A DNA stretch of 64,000 nt from Galaxea fascicularis. Its lineage: Eukaryota > Cnidaria > Anthozoa > Scleractinia > Euphylliidae. The position numbers and the translations under genes are program-made. Of this stretch, positions 45,101-57,100 are shown one piece after another (within the stretch, counting starts at the first letter, position 1; each line of letters starts with the position of its first letter). The notes below the pieces were generated by a model, which was given only the letters and a program-made list of their open reading frames with translations, searched no databases and had not been told where the DNA came from. The stretch is from the NCBI GenBank assembly GCA_948470475.1, contig OX419335.1, forward strand, positions 27,591,191 through 27,655,190, given 5' to 3'.

Positions 45101-48100
45101 CAGTTTTTTATTCGTCTCCAGTCTAACGCGGTGACTTTTCCGTTTTCAGAATATTTGTTCGTTCTTTCTTTCATCCTTTTTTTTTTGGTGTCAAATTCCC
45201 AACGTTCTAATCATTCCCATTCTCTCTATTCTCATTCTGGAAGAGACCAAAAAAACGCACTAAGAGATGGCGTCTCATACTGCACAAAGCAATTTTGTCA
45301 GTGTTTTCAAAACAAGCCGGCGACCGCTGAAGTTCCGCCGGCTACTTCATTGTATGTCGCCAACTACTCTGGTTATACAATCCGTGTCCAGGCCAACCTC
45401 TCAGACAAACATATGCGATAAAAGCATTTCTTTTATTTTCATGCTACACTCTGAAAAGTAGGATACCATGTTGGCTAATATTCATAAATCCCCATTCCTT
45501 CCTGGGTGACTTTTCATGAAAATTAATGCCACCTACGAAAATCAGTAGAATTATGCCGTTAAGTTGCAAACAAAGCTTACTTTTCATATCGTATCCGAGC
45601 CGAAGGAGAAGTCTGCTGGGCGTGTACATTGCCGCAGGTATTTCGGACCGTTTCACTAAGATTCCATACAGGAACGGTGTCTGCACCCCCTTCAGTCCTT
45701 GAGGTTTAGGCTGCAGCAACAAACAGACAGAAATACCATAATATCAGCAGGGCTGTCATTAATTTTTGAAGTAGGCGGGGAAATAAAAATAGTAGCCAGG
45801 GAAAACAATTTACTGGTGTGATTGTATATGAGAAAGAGCAGGGAAGGGGGGGGGAAGGTGAGGTGAGGGAGGGTGGGGCAGGGAGATAAGGGTTTATGTA
45901 AACAACGCTTAATTTTCCAAATACATTTTCATTTTAAATAATATCATCGTGAAATTATCCCCTCGTAAATGCAAAACCCTTTCAAAATTCCCCGCATCTT
46001 GACAGCTGTCTTGAGCTGTTTTGCCCTTGTAAGTGATGTTGTTTATCAGCTCGTAAGGCCCGGTTCATACGTCGAATTTCCATGTGCCAAATCTTATGCA
46101 AATGAGTTAGAACAAAAGATTTTCCTAATTAGCATTCGATTCGGCACATGAGAAGTTCGACGTTTGAACCGAGCCTGAGGATCTGACCTAAACTGAGAGC
46201 TTTGTGCCTACATTGCATTAGGTATTAATTGACGGCTATAATACAAACTCTGAGGTTTACCAATACTTTAGTGTTTTACGTACAAGTGGTTTGAAGTGAT
46301 TTACGATTTACCTTCACTTCACTAGAAACGAAAATAAAGCCGGCATCGTTGACACTGTCCAAGAACTGGTCATTACTCGATAAATAATTGCCATGCTCAA
46401 AACGATTTCCTGACACAAAGAAAATAGCAGCAAATAAGCAAGTTGAGCGTAGTAAACAGCCAATGGTAATACGGAGCTTAAGCACGCGCGTTTTTGAGAC
46501 GCGAACGGCAACCGGAAGTGAGATGTTTTCCCTTTTAACTTGTCTTCACACAACTATATTTATATCGCTAAGTATCTTTTCACTATTAGAGACCCTAAGT
46601 TGAAAAGTCTGGTTGAGACCGCTATCCTGGGGTGCGAAATATTCACTTCCGGTTGCCGTTCGCGTCTCAAAAACGTGCGTGCGTGCGTGCTTAAGCTCCC
46701 TATTAGCGAGACACCTACACAACTACGTTACCTCGCTAAGTGTCGGAACGTTGTCTACTCTCTCCTGCCGGTTTTACAAACAGTTTATTTTAGTTCTGAA
46801 TCCTGCTAGCTCTCAAATGAACTATGCACTTGTATATCCACATTTAACCTATGGCTCCGTATTGTGGAGTAATAATAATGAAGCACCCTTGGCACAACTG
46901 GTTAAGTTACAAAACACGATCATATTACTCCTCATTACGTAAACCTTGGTCTCATTAAGCTTCCTGACATAGTTAAATTTTATTCCTGCCAACTTTTTAA
47001 GATCATATTGTAGATAGAAAGCCGTCCAATTTTATCCTAGCCCACGTATCTGAGCAACATAATTACACCACTCCTATACCTTTCAGAATATATATTTGGA
47101 AATTTTGCCCAACAATTATTGCATGTTATTACTGGAATGATATTCCTATTTCTATTCGCCAAAAACCTACCAAACAACTATTTAAATGAGCTCTCTTCCA
47201 GTATTATTTTGCTCAGTATTGATTACTCCCACGCGCCCATGTAAAACTGTTTCTCGTCTCCCCTCCTTATTTCAAGTTTTCCTTTTTTTTATCCAAACAA
47301 ATTATGCATAGAAATTTAAACGGCATATAATTAGTTTACTATATCATGCCCTTCTCCACTCCTTCCCTCATTGAAACATGTCTAATCCATTGTGATAATG
47401 TGGAGTAAATAAAAATGAAAATGAAAATGAAATGAAATGAATTGTTAACAAACTGGAGCCTTTTTCAACCGGTAAAGAAAAAGAGACAAACAATCTGTAT
47501 GTTGGCTTGCCATCACAAGAAAGTTACTTTCTGTAACAGGAACTGTAGGGAACAAATTAACAAAAACTACAGTATAATATAACCTGACGGCATTGGTACC
47601 GACTATATTTTATTCAGCTGGTAAGACCATTCGCGTTGGGCGCGTCTCAAACACATGATTCCCACAGAATGCACCCCGTCAACGATACTTTAGTACAAAC
47701 AAAAGATACAGAAAAACACAAATACACACTGACATTTATCACGTACCCAATTTTGAAGCCAAGTGTAAAATGCCTCGGTACACACGCAAAACCTCTTCGG
47801 GAAAGATGTCCTCCTTTCTCCTCACCTCCAACATAACCACCACCTCTAAATGATTAAACTTGCGCAGCCCGTCGCTCTGGTAACACCAAACAGTCAGCTC
47901 CTTTTGTTTTTCTCTTACTACAAAGATTGAAAAACGCCGACCGTTGAACGAATTTAATAACGAGTTGACATCCAGCCACAAGATCCTAGAACACAATAAA
48001 CATTACCTACAAACCCGGCGGGGTATTCCCGAGAATGGCCTATACGGGGAGGCTCCATACAAAGGGGTACATTTTCAAGGTTTCAGGTATATAAAAGGAT

Positions 48101-51100
48101 AGGGATTTAATGAGCTGAAGTTTAATGCAAGGGAAGGGAAATTTGTCATTTAGGTATTTTTGTTTTCGGTACTCATCTCTTCTGCTAATGTTAAAAGGGA
48201 CGCAGTGTTGTTGAGTAGGAATGTCAAAGGGGTACTATTTTTAATGGAAGGTATACGAAAGGGGTACCTTTCTGTTACAAATGGTATAAAGAAAAAGGGT
48301 ACTGGGTTGGACCTCTCCGTATAAAATTTTGTTGAGTACCTCCCACCCCACCCACGGGCCCACAAGGCACTCCACCGAAGAACGATAATAAGAATTGAAT
48401 GGCCCGCTTGTTCTGGGGACTAGAAAATGCCATGCTATATACCTGCTGCAAGGCAACAGCCGTGAACGGTGCCAGTTTCTGACAGACTGCGAACAGTCGT
48501 CCTTTTTTTCTTCAGAACACTCGCGCGATTGGATAGTAACATTACGCAAATTTAAGAAATATAGCCCGCGTTTTTTGTGGCTCCGCAGCGCTCGCTGAAC
48601 CCAGTGTGGGCTACAGAGCTTAGGAGAACAAAGATAGTTGTAGTCAGTGAACATCAAATTGTCAGATGTAAGTGCCCGTAAAAGTCATATGTCAAATGTA
48701 ACTGTGGTAAAACCATTCTTGATACATACGTTTCATTTTCTTTACGTGAACTAAAAGCCCTTGACCAGCTTGAACTGTTACTCCATTTGGCAAATCTGTC
48801 AAAACAATAAATTACAAGTATAACTACGAAATAAGGCAGATAATAAATTGAGAAAATCCATACTGCCATACTGAGACAACACTTTAGAGAAAACCGTAAA
48901 GTTGAATACCCATTTCGAATGATTTCCTTCAACAGGATTTTGATCAGAAAGACTGGCGCAGAGGCTACTTGAAAATCATACACTGAAAAGTGCTACTGGG
49001 TCACACAACAGAAAGACACTTCAGTTGCGACCCATTTCAGTCTCCCAAATCAACCTCTTACTACAAATGGTAAGGTCCTTTTTACAAAATAACACTCCAC
49101 ATGATACATACAATGCAAGCCTTTTAAAGGGACGGCACATGGCGCAACGTGGCCGAGGCTGGATTCCTGGGCTCGCTATCATGTATGGTTTGAGTTTCAG
49201 GGTTCTCTAGTTTTCCCTTCTCCCCAAATTCCAATACCATTCAGGTTCGAGGGTGGCAGATTTGTCAGTCGTAACGACTGTTAAGTTTTACCCTGGTTTG
49301 ACAGTTATTTATTCACGTGACAAGCTAAAGAAGTACTCCAAAACACAAAAGCGTCCTGTATACGATGCCCATGACCACGACTGATAAACTGTAACAAGCG
49401 TTTCAGCCCTCACCTCTTAGATCCCTTGCTAGAGACTTTCTCTGCTCTTGCAATTTACTCTTCGTTTGTGTCCTGTAGCGCCAGGTGATCGTCCTCCCTG
49501 CTCTCCTGAAAGGAGGCTTGCAATCCTTTGAACTCGAACTGCTCTCGTCACTGACAATAAAGCTTCCTTCAGCTTCCCGTGGGCGAGGGCTTCCTTGAGC
49601 TTCACTGCCCTTTCTTGGGCCATTTACTAGAGTTTGTGGGGATCGTTCACTGGTTACTGAGGTGCTCGTAGTAAGAGGTGGAGATTGGTAAACACAGGAT
49701 ACAGGGGGCGCGCTTACTTGTGCTTGGGATGGTATCAGAGGGGCGGCTAACCCAGTTGGCAATCGCGGAAAAGACTGAAACGCTGCTCCAACAGTTACAG
49801 GTGGAGGAAAAGTGCGCTGAAGAGGTATTGTGGATGGGAGACCCACTGTTTGGGTCGGGTAGGGATCAGGAAGTTGACCGGAAGTTTGACTCTGCCACTG
49901 GGTTGAGGTTTCAACTGGTACAAAACTGCTTGACGATACATTAGTGGCAGTGCTGGAAGCTTGACTGACAGCTTGACTGGCAGCAGGAGGGACAGACTGA
50001 CTCACACTAGCAACGTCACGTCTTTGAGCTGATTGGACAGCCGACTGTCCAACCTGTTGCGGCAAGACAGTAAACGTTGACACCGTCCCAGATGAAGTTC
50101 TGTTATCGAATGCTGCTCCCTTCCAGCCTCCACTAGCCATGGCACTTACAGCCTGTGTTGCTGCCTGGTAAGAGCGTACGGGAGAAGGTTGGCTGGTCAT
50201 TAACACGCCGGGGGCCTGTAGTGGAACAAAAGGAGCCACTGACACAGACGGAGTTCCCCCGTGTAAACTAGGTGCCACAGGGTTCGCTACAACAACCGGC
50301 ATGTTTGGCTGAACGTTGGAATCGGGTACCAACGTGTACTGGTTTACTGGTTGGGCTGACATGATCACACCCTGGGGTGCCTGTGGCTGTGGTACAGGAC
50401 ATGTCTGACCTTTCGTAACAATCTGTTCAGAAGGCATCATTACCAAGTTTCTCTGTGCTTGATTATTAGACATCACAAGCCCTTCACTTGGCTGCCTCGT
50501 CTGTGGCACTGTTGTCTTTTGTGGCATCTCAGGTGTTGTCCTTGGTTTCTTTTGCTTTGACAATTCTTCACTACTCTTTACTTGAATGGCTAAAATAAAA
50601 TAAAAAATCCTTTTCATTTAACCATGGTGCATGAAACCAGTTGCACTGTACTTGTAAGAAATCTCAAAAAGAAATTCAGTGCTTTCAATAGGACCTGGCA
50701 CCCACCGGAGCTGTGGTGGGTATTCTGTTGAAAGTCGTCGGGTATTTTACCGCGTTCAAGTCGAAAATTCAGTTGCAGTTCTCCTGAGCTTCTCGTGTTA
50801 CTCCGGCGGGTGCTGTTCCGAAGTAGCCACCTACTTCAAATCTTATTGAAAGCACTGGAAATTGCAAAAAAAAGTTATTCTTCAAGTGCACCGAGCTTAG
50901 TGAATTTCTTAGTGAATTAACTTTTTTAAAAATTAAAAAGCAGTATTAACAGTGTAAATTTTGGTACAATTTCATGTCTTTCCCTTTTTATTAAAGTAAT
51001 AAAAAACGCGCCGAGTGCATTGTTGAGTTATATAAGCACGCGGGAATTTTTAAGAACACGAGAGAAATGCCTAGAGAAGCACGAGCCGAAGGCGAGTGCT

Positions 51101-54100
51101 TCTGGCACTTCTCGAGTGTTCTTAAAAATTCCGAAGTGCTTATATAACTCAACAATGTACGAGGAACAAGTTTTTTATTTCTTTTATAAAATGTCCCGGA
51201 GATTTAAGCGAGCTTTCATACCTATTTGCTCGCGCACGAGCTTGTGACGTAGGCAGCGTGCATTATAACTCAACAGTGCACGCGCGTGACGTAGAGTGCG
51301 TGCTTTATCGGGATATAATGAACTCGATTCGACCAATCACAGCGCGCGTAACTCTTCCAACATTTTATAATCAAGCATAATTTCCCCACCACAAGCATAC
51401 ACAAAAACTGAATCAACTTAAGGTGGCTGACACCGTTTTCCAGCACTTTCCAGGAAGGATACTTTGGTGGATCGACAACGGATTAAGCCTAGTTCACAGT
51501 TATGACGTACGCACCGTAACAACAACACCAGCTTTATTACCAAATAAAAGTTAAACTTAATTCACAACATAATCTGTTAATACAAGAAAGGTAACATTTA
51601 CGGCTCAGAGTAACTGAAAAGCTAATCGAGCTGAGTAAATGGTAATTGATTCACACTGGGTTTCAAGCACTCCTTACGATTACGATGACGCAGGCTTGAG
51701 AACCACCATCAATTTGCAAAAGGTTGTTTTTTATCATGCTAATTATTTCCCAATAATAAAATGGGGTCACTGAGCTTGTTTTTAAGTTATTACCACTTCA
51801 AGCTAAAATTATAATTACATTATAATACTGGTGATAACATTTGTAATAATAATAACAATAATAATGACAAAGTAATAATAATAATAACTTTTTTGCCCTG
51901 CAATTCTCACAAGCACAAGCAACAAACAAAGTGAACTTTTTTTCTCAATAATTGCTACACTCACATGAAACACAAATAACACTTTTAATTGTAAATGATG
52001 TAGAACATTCTTACTGAGTTCTATTATCCTGGGGAAGAACCACAAGCCAAAATACAACAGTTCTTTTCTATTTCTACTTTTTATCTCCAACAATAGCTGT
52101 TGCAAGTAAAAGTTCAATTCAGGTAAAAAAAATTAACTTAAGTCGAATCTCAGTTGCCTTTGTCTCTTAACCCTAATTATGAAGAATCATTGTTAGGGTT
52201 ATGAAACAAAAGAAATTGATTATCAACCTAGGTTAAAAATTTTTTACCTGAATTTGACTTATACCTACAACACAGCCATTATAATAAAGGACTTATTAAC
52301 CTTGTCTGTTTAGTCACTACAAGCAATTCTCAGACCTCCGCCTTGGTATTGACCTTGCAATCGCTCAGTCAATACATCAAGGCCTCAGTCTGATATTTCC
52401 CTGTAATGACCTCACTCTCGGTTAATAAGCAGTATACAGTACTACAAATATCAACTGAAAACAAATGACCACATTAAATGCTATACAAACTTACTACCTT
52501 CTTTAATAGCTGCTGTGCATGAGGGACAAACTCTTCCAATCTTGTAATCCATGTAAGGAAATCGTGCCAGTTGTGAAGAACAATTGTTACAAAATATCTA
52601 AGAATTTTAAACAAAAAAGGTGTTAAACATATTGGTCCAGAACTGTAATCAGCTCTTGATGCCACAGAGAGGATATTCTTACATTTTTAAAGAATGTGAC
52701 AGGGTGATTTTAAGGTGGAAAAGGGAGCATTACAAGATAAAGAATAACTGGTTTTAGAGGTCGCATTTTGATAAAATATATTCTTTGAGATTGGAGGATG
52801 GGACTGTTACCAGGAGGAGGGGAAGTAAATAGGGGAGGGAGGGGATATATTAACAGGGGTTGTTAACAGGGGGAGGGGTAAAAACAGGGGAAGGGTGTAA
52901 ACAGGGGGAATAGTTTTAACAGGGGGAAAGGATTGGGGGAAGAGGACAGGAGGGTCTTGGCATAGAGCATTTTCTAAAGGGAATTAAATATTGACTTCTG
53001 TTCTCCCTTACACATCACTTTTAGGGTCTCTTTAAACAACCCCGGGTTGCTTTTTACCCCAGGTTGAATCCCCATGGTGGGTAATCCTTTTGCAGTCAAA
53101 TGTTTATAAGCATTAATTTACATGAAAACATTAGTCAAACTTGGTCAGCCCCCCTTGCCGGGTAGCCCTTCTCGAGACTTGGGTTGACCCGGCTAGAAGG
53201 GTTGAAATTTCTTCAGTTTCTTCATGTAAACACTGGCTGATCTGACCCGGGATCGTTTAGCATCACTCTTTTTGCGGTTCAGCGTTCTTGCCAATGCGCA
53301 ACCTACAGCAAAATGATCAACCCAACCCTCTCCCAGCCCAGGCTCGTGTAAACTTAAAATTCGATGCTGAACTGACCCGGGTTGTGTAAAGAGGCCCTTA
53401 GATGCAATTATTGACAGTTGTAGTTGCATACAACTTCAGAGTTTCTGTTTTGACAGACACAATACCAAACTTGCAATTGCTGCTTATATGGAATGGTCAC
53501 TCTTTCAGGCCGAAAATCCAAGGACTTTTCAGGGACTTTCAAGGATCCTATTTTAAAAGTTCAAGGACTTCTCAAACCACAAGCATAAATGCACCATGTG
53601 CAGAGCAAAGATATGCATGGTGCACTTGATGCTCTATGTAGATGCATGCAAGAGTAACAAGATGAGACTGGAAATGAAAAAAAAACAAGTGTTTCACAAA
53701 ATGTTTGCATGCGCTTTGCATGAACATTTGTACTCACTACCCTAAAAATTAAACTATTTAAGAGTTCAAAATCAAGGACTTTCAAGGACCAGAAACCAAT
53801 TTCAAGTACTTTCAAAGCATTGAAATCGAAACTCTTAAAATTCAAGGGTTTTCAAGACAAGTACAAACCCTGTTTTGAGGTCCAACTTCCATGTCCTTAT
53901 CACGGAGCCTCAGCAACGAAGGGGAACTGGAGAAGCTGAAGGGTCAGCCACCCATCAGTGAACTAACTTTGGTTATAGAAACACTTTAAGCCACCCCATG
54001 TCCCCCTTGAAATGAAGAGGATTAAGTGAACAAGTTCCAGATGACAGGTCAGAGATATGGAAATAATTCCAAAGATGCATCTGTCATTCAAGTTATGGAA

Positions 54101-57100
54101 AATTTCTCAAGTTTATGGCAGCTGTAACAATCTCCCTGTGGTGCCCTGCAGGTGGATTTCACATAGAACAGAGGACATTAGAACTCACCTTCCCACAGCC
54201 GCGACAGTGATGTTTCCTCAGGAACATGCTAAATTTTGCTTTGCAGTGAGTACAGTTTGAGGAAGCAAAATCAGGAACCCAAAAGGGAGCTACCCTTCCT
54301 GGCTAAAACCAAAAAGGAAAAATACCTTATGCATAAAATGAAATCTAAAAACAGATGATAAAAATATGATATCAATGGGTCCTTTGGTTTTTTAAATACT
54401 AACAGCTAAAAGTACTTATCATAAATTTCTTGTCATATGAGTTACTGGAGTAAAATAATTAGTTTTCACTTCTAATACCCTAACATTTAGCAGTATTCAG
54501 TTGCAAATCTGAGCTTTAATAGGAATAACAAATGCCTTAAAGGCCCATTTCCAACCCTGATGCAAAGCGGTCATTTGTTTTTGTTTTGAAATCATGCTAT
54601 TGTTAAATGACCCCTCTGACTGGTCAATTATTTTTATCAGGCTTTTGATCTGGTTGAGTTGTCACTTGTGCGGTTTCGCAAAAGACTACAGATTTCTTCA
54701 TTGAAACCAGGAACAATCCACTGACAGTTTTTACCATTAAAACAACAAAGTAATGAACAATCAGTTACTGATAAAACTCCTGATAATGTGCCAAGGATGG
54801 TGACAAAACATAGACGAGAAAACATTTATTTATTGTGGTATGTAATTAACGGTCTCTTATTTGCAGTAAGGAAAATACTCATATATTATCATTCAACTAT
54901 CCCGTCGTTTCGCTTTATACTGTGTTCAAAACCAAGTCAGACTAAAAACACTGAACACTGAATCAAAGCCGCAGAACCTATTGCACAAACTGACCTTGAG
55001 GTAAAAACATCAAACATGCGGAAACCATTGTACAGACACATATAAATTACTCGCCATCAAATCACAGCAAGTCGGCTCCAACAAGCTCAGCGAATTCTTG
55101 GAAGCTCCGAGGTTAAAAACACAGACTGAGGTAAAAAGCACCAAACATGAACAGTGAGTCTCTGTAGGTTCTCCTTGAACCTCACTATATGTAATAAACC
55201 ATACCGGCTGTGAAGTGACTGCTACTGTGATGCCACACTGATGCTTCTGACTTTAAACAGGCCAAAATTTACAAACATGCACATACAAATTGTTCCCAAA
55301 ATAATAAAGTAAAAATGAAGAAGAATAAACAGAGACGATAAATACGGCATCGATTTGGAGAGTTGTTCACAATGGGCTGTTCACAATGCAATAATACAAA
55401 GGCTTAGAAGGTCCGAGTAACTTTGTGTTACACAAAATTCAAGAATCAACGGTCATGGCGCACGATAAATCAAGGTTGGAAATAGGCCTTTAACTGCTGT
55501 CTGCAGTTCTAAAAGCAAGATACTTTGCCTATCTGTCAACCATTTTTACAAGAATGAAAATATCAACACATATCAAGCATAAACTTACATAGGATCTTTC
55601 AGACACAGGAAGAAATGGAAACCTATATGTAATACTATATAGTATTATTGGTTTACAGTCTGTAACTCGCTGGGATAAAGGGATATTGCTGTTTCTCCTG
55701 TGTATTTTAAGATCTCCCCAAAAACGTATTAGAAAAACACCTTTAATAGATGATTCACAATTGCGTACAGGGATTTCATTAGCTGAAATAGCTACTTGAG
55801 CTAACGAAAGTAGGTGACGACCTGATGAACTTTTTTAATCATTTGAGTGAAAATCTAGATAAAGAAGGTGGCAGTGAGAAGTAAATTCTGACAAAATAGA
55901 CAGTGGTTTTGATCAGTTGCCGGCTTCTGATGAAACCTCTGTATGTAATTGATTCTGTCTCTTGTAAAATACTGAAGATGACACATGTCACAATTTTGCA
56001 ATATGCCCAAACAAAACAAAGGCTTAATTTACAAGAAATATTTCCAGCACTGTACCATGGAACATAGTTTTCTCACTTCCATATCCTCAACAAGTGGGCA
56101 CAATTTGGCAGCCAATGACAAATTGCTAACAATTATTGGTCAATCAGAATCACATGTTAAAGGGGCCACCACCAATGCTACAACAATGACAATGAAACAA
56201 TGTTGAATGATAAGAGAAACATACTTTTTCACATAGAGCAAGGATCGAGCCTGAAGTACAGATGGCTACACATGTCCTTTTACAAATGCCAACACAGAAA
56301 GTTTGATAGTACTTTCAACACAAAACCAAACCTGATGTAACCTGTTACAACATCAGCAGCATCTGCTTGACCAGAAAACATGGCATGCACAACCAAACCC
56401 AATATTAACTGTACACTTATAACAATACGTAATGGCCCATTTTACAGGATGAACAATTTACGTTGTACTGGGATCGAGGTTCCTCGCAAAGATGATCATG
56501 AAAAATGATGTTTTGTTGTTGTAAGTTTTACAAGTCATGTACGTAGGACAAGAAGACTTAAGAATAACATAGATCTGGACTGAATGACATTATCATCATC
56601 TGAAACTTACCACTCGAACATTGCGTTTCCTGGTGTGGGGCGGCATTCCAGTGCTTCCAACCTGTGGGTTAGGCTCTTCCTGAGCTGGCATTATCTCACT
56701 TGATTCATACAAAGCTGAAGTTGCCGACTCAGAATAGCTAGTAATTGTTTCATCACATGTGGTCTCGATGAGTGTAACCATGGACTCACTAGAAAGTCGA
56801 CGCCTTGGAGTTCTTTGAGGTAGTCTGTTTAAATCTGCAGACTGGCCAAATGAAGGATGCACATCTGCGGTGACAACAACTTCTGTGGAGTGCTCATTGG
56901 TAGCTTGATCCTGCCTGCGGCCACGTTTCTTGGATGTCAGATCAGGGGTAAACGGGTTTGTTGTGCTGCTGACATGAGCAGAGTCTTGGTAACCTTTGAT
57001 CTCTTTAGGTCTAGCACCTGGGGACAAACTTGGTGAAGTAGGAGGTCCAAATAATGAATGCTGAAGTGTTTTATCAAGACCTAGGCTAGACAGATCATCA

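Larger units (their letters stand above)
52498..54302 (-). other. FYVE zinc finger encoded by exons 2 and 3 of ZFYVE9/16
   Basis: Exon 2 gives [20 protein letters not shown] and [12 protein letters not shown]; exon 3 gives [14 protein letters not shown] and GRVCPSC. This supplies the WxxD motif, the R-x-HHC-x-x-CG basic patch and RVC, with all eight zinc ligands in four CxxC pairs: a complete PI3P-binding FYVE domain. The intron falls in phase 0 directly after CGK, inside the finger. Confidence 0.93.

Noticed and set aside
47918..47996. Longer exon 6 of ZFYVE9/16 starting at 47985
   Set aside because: That acceptor is phase 2 and does not join to exon 5 (phase 1). The acceptor at 47918 after a pyrimidine-rich tract is in phase and gives the expected domain length.
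51020..51247. 75-aa protein duplicated at 51 kb and 61 kb
   Set aside because: The two frames are identical because the DNA repeat is 97% identical throughout, including non-coding parts and an internal palindrome.
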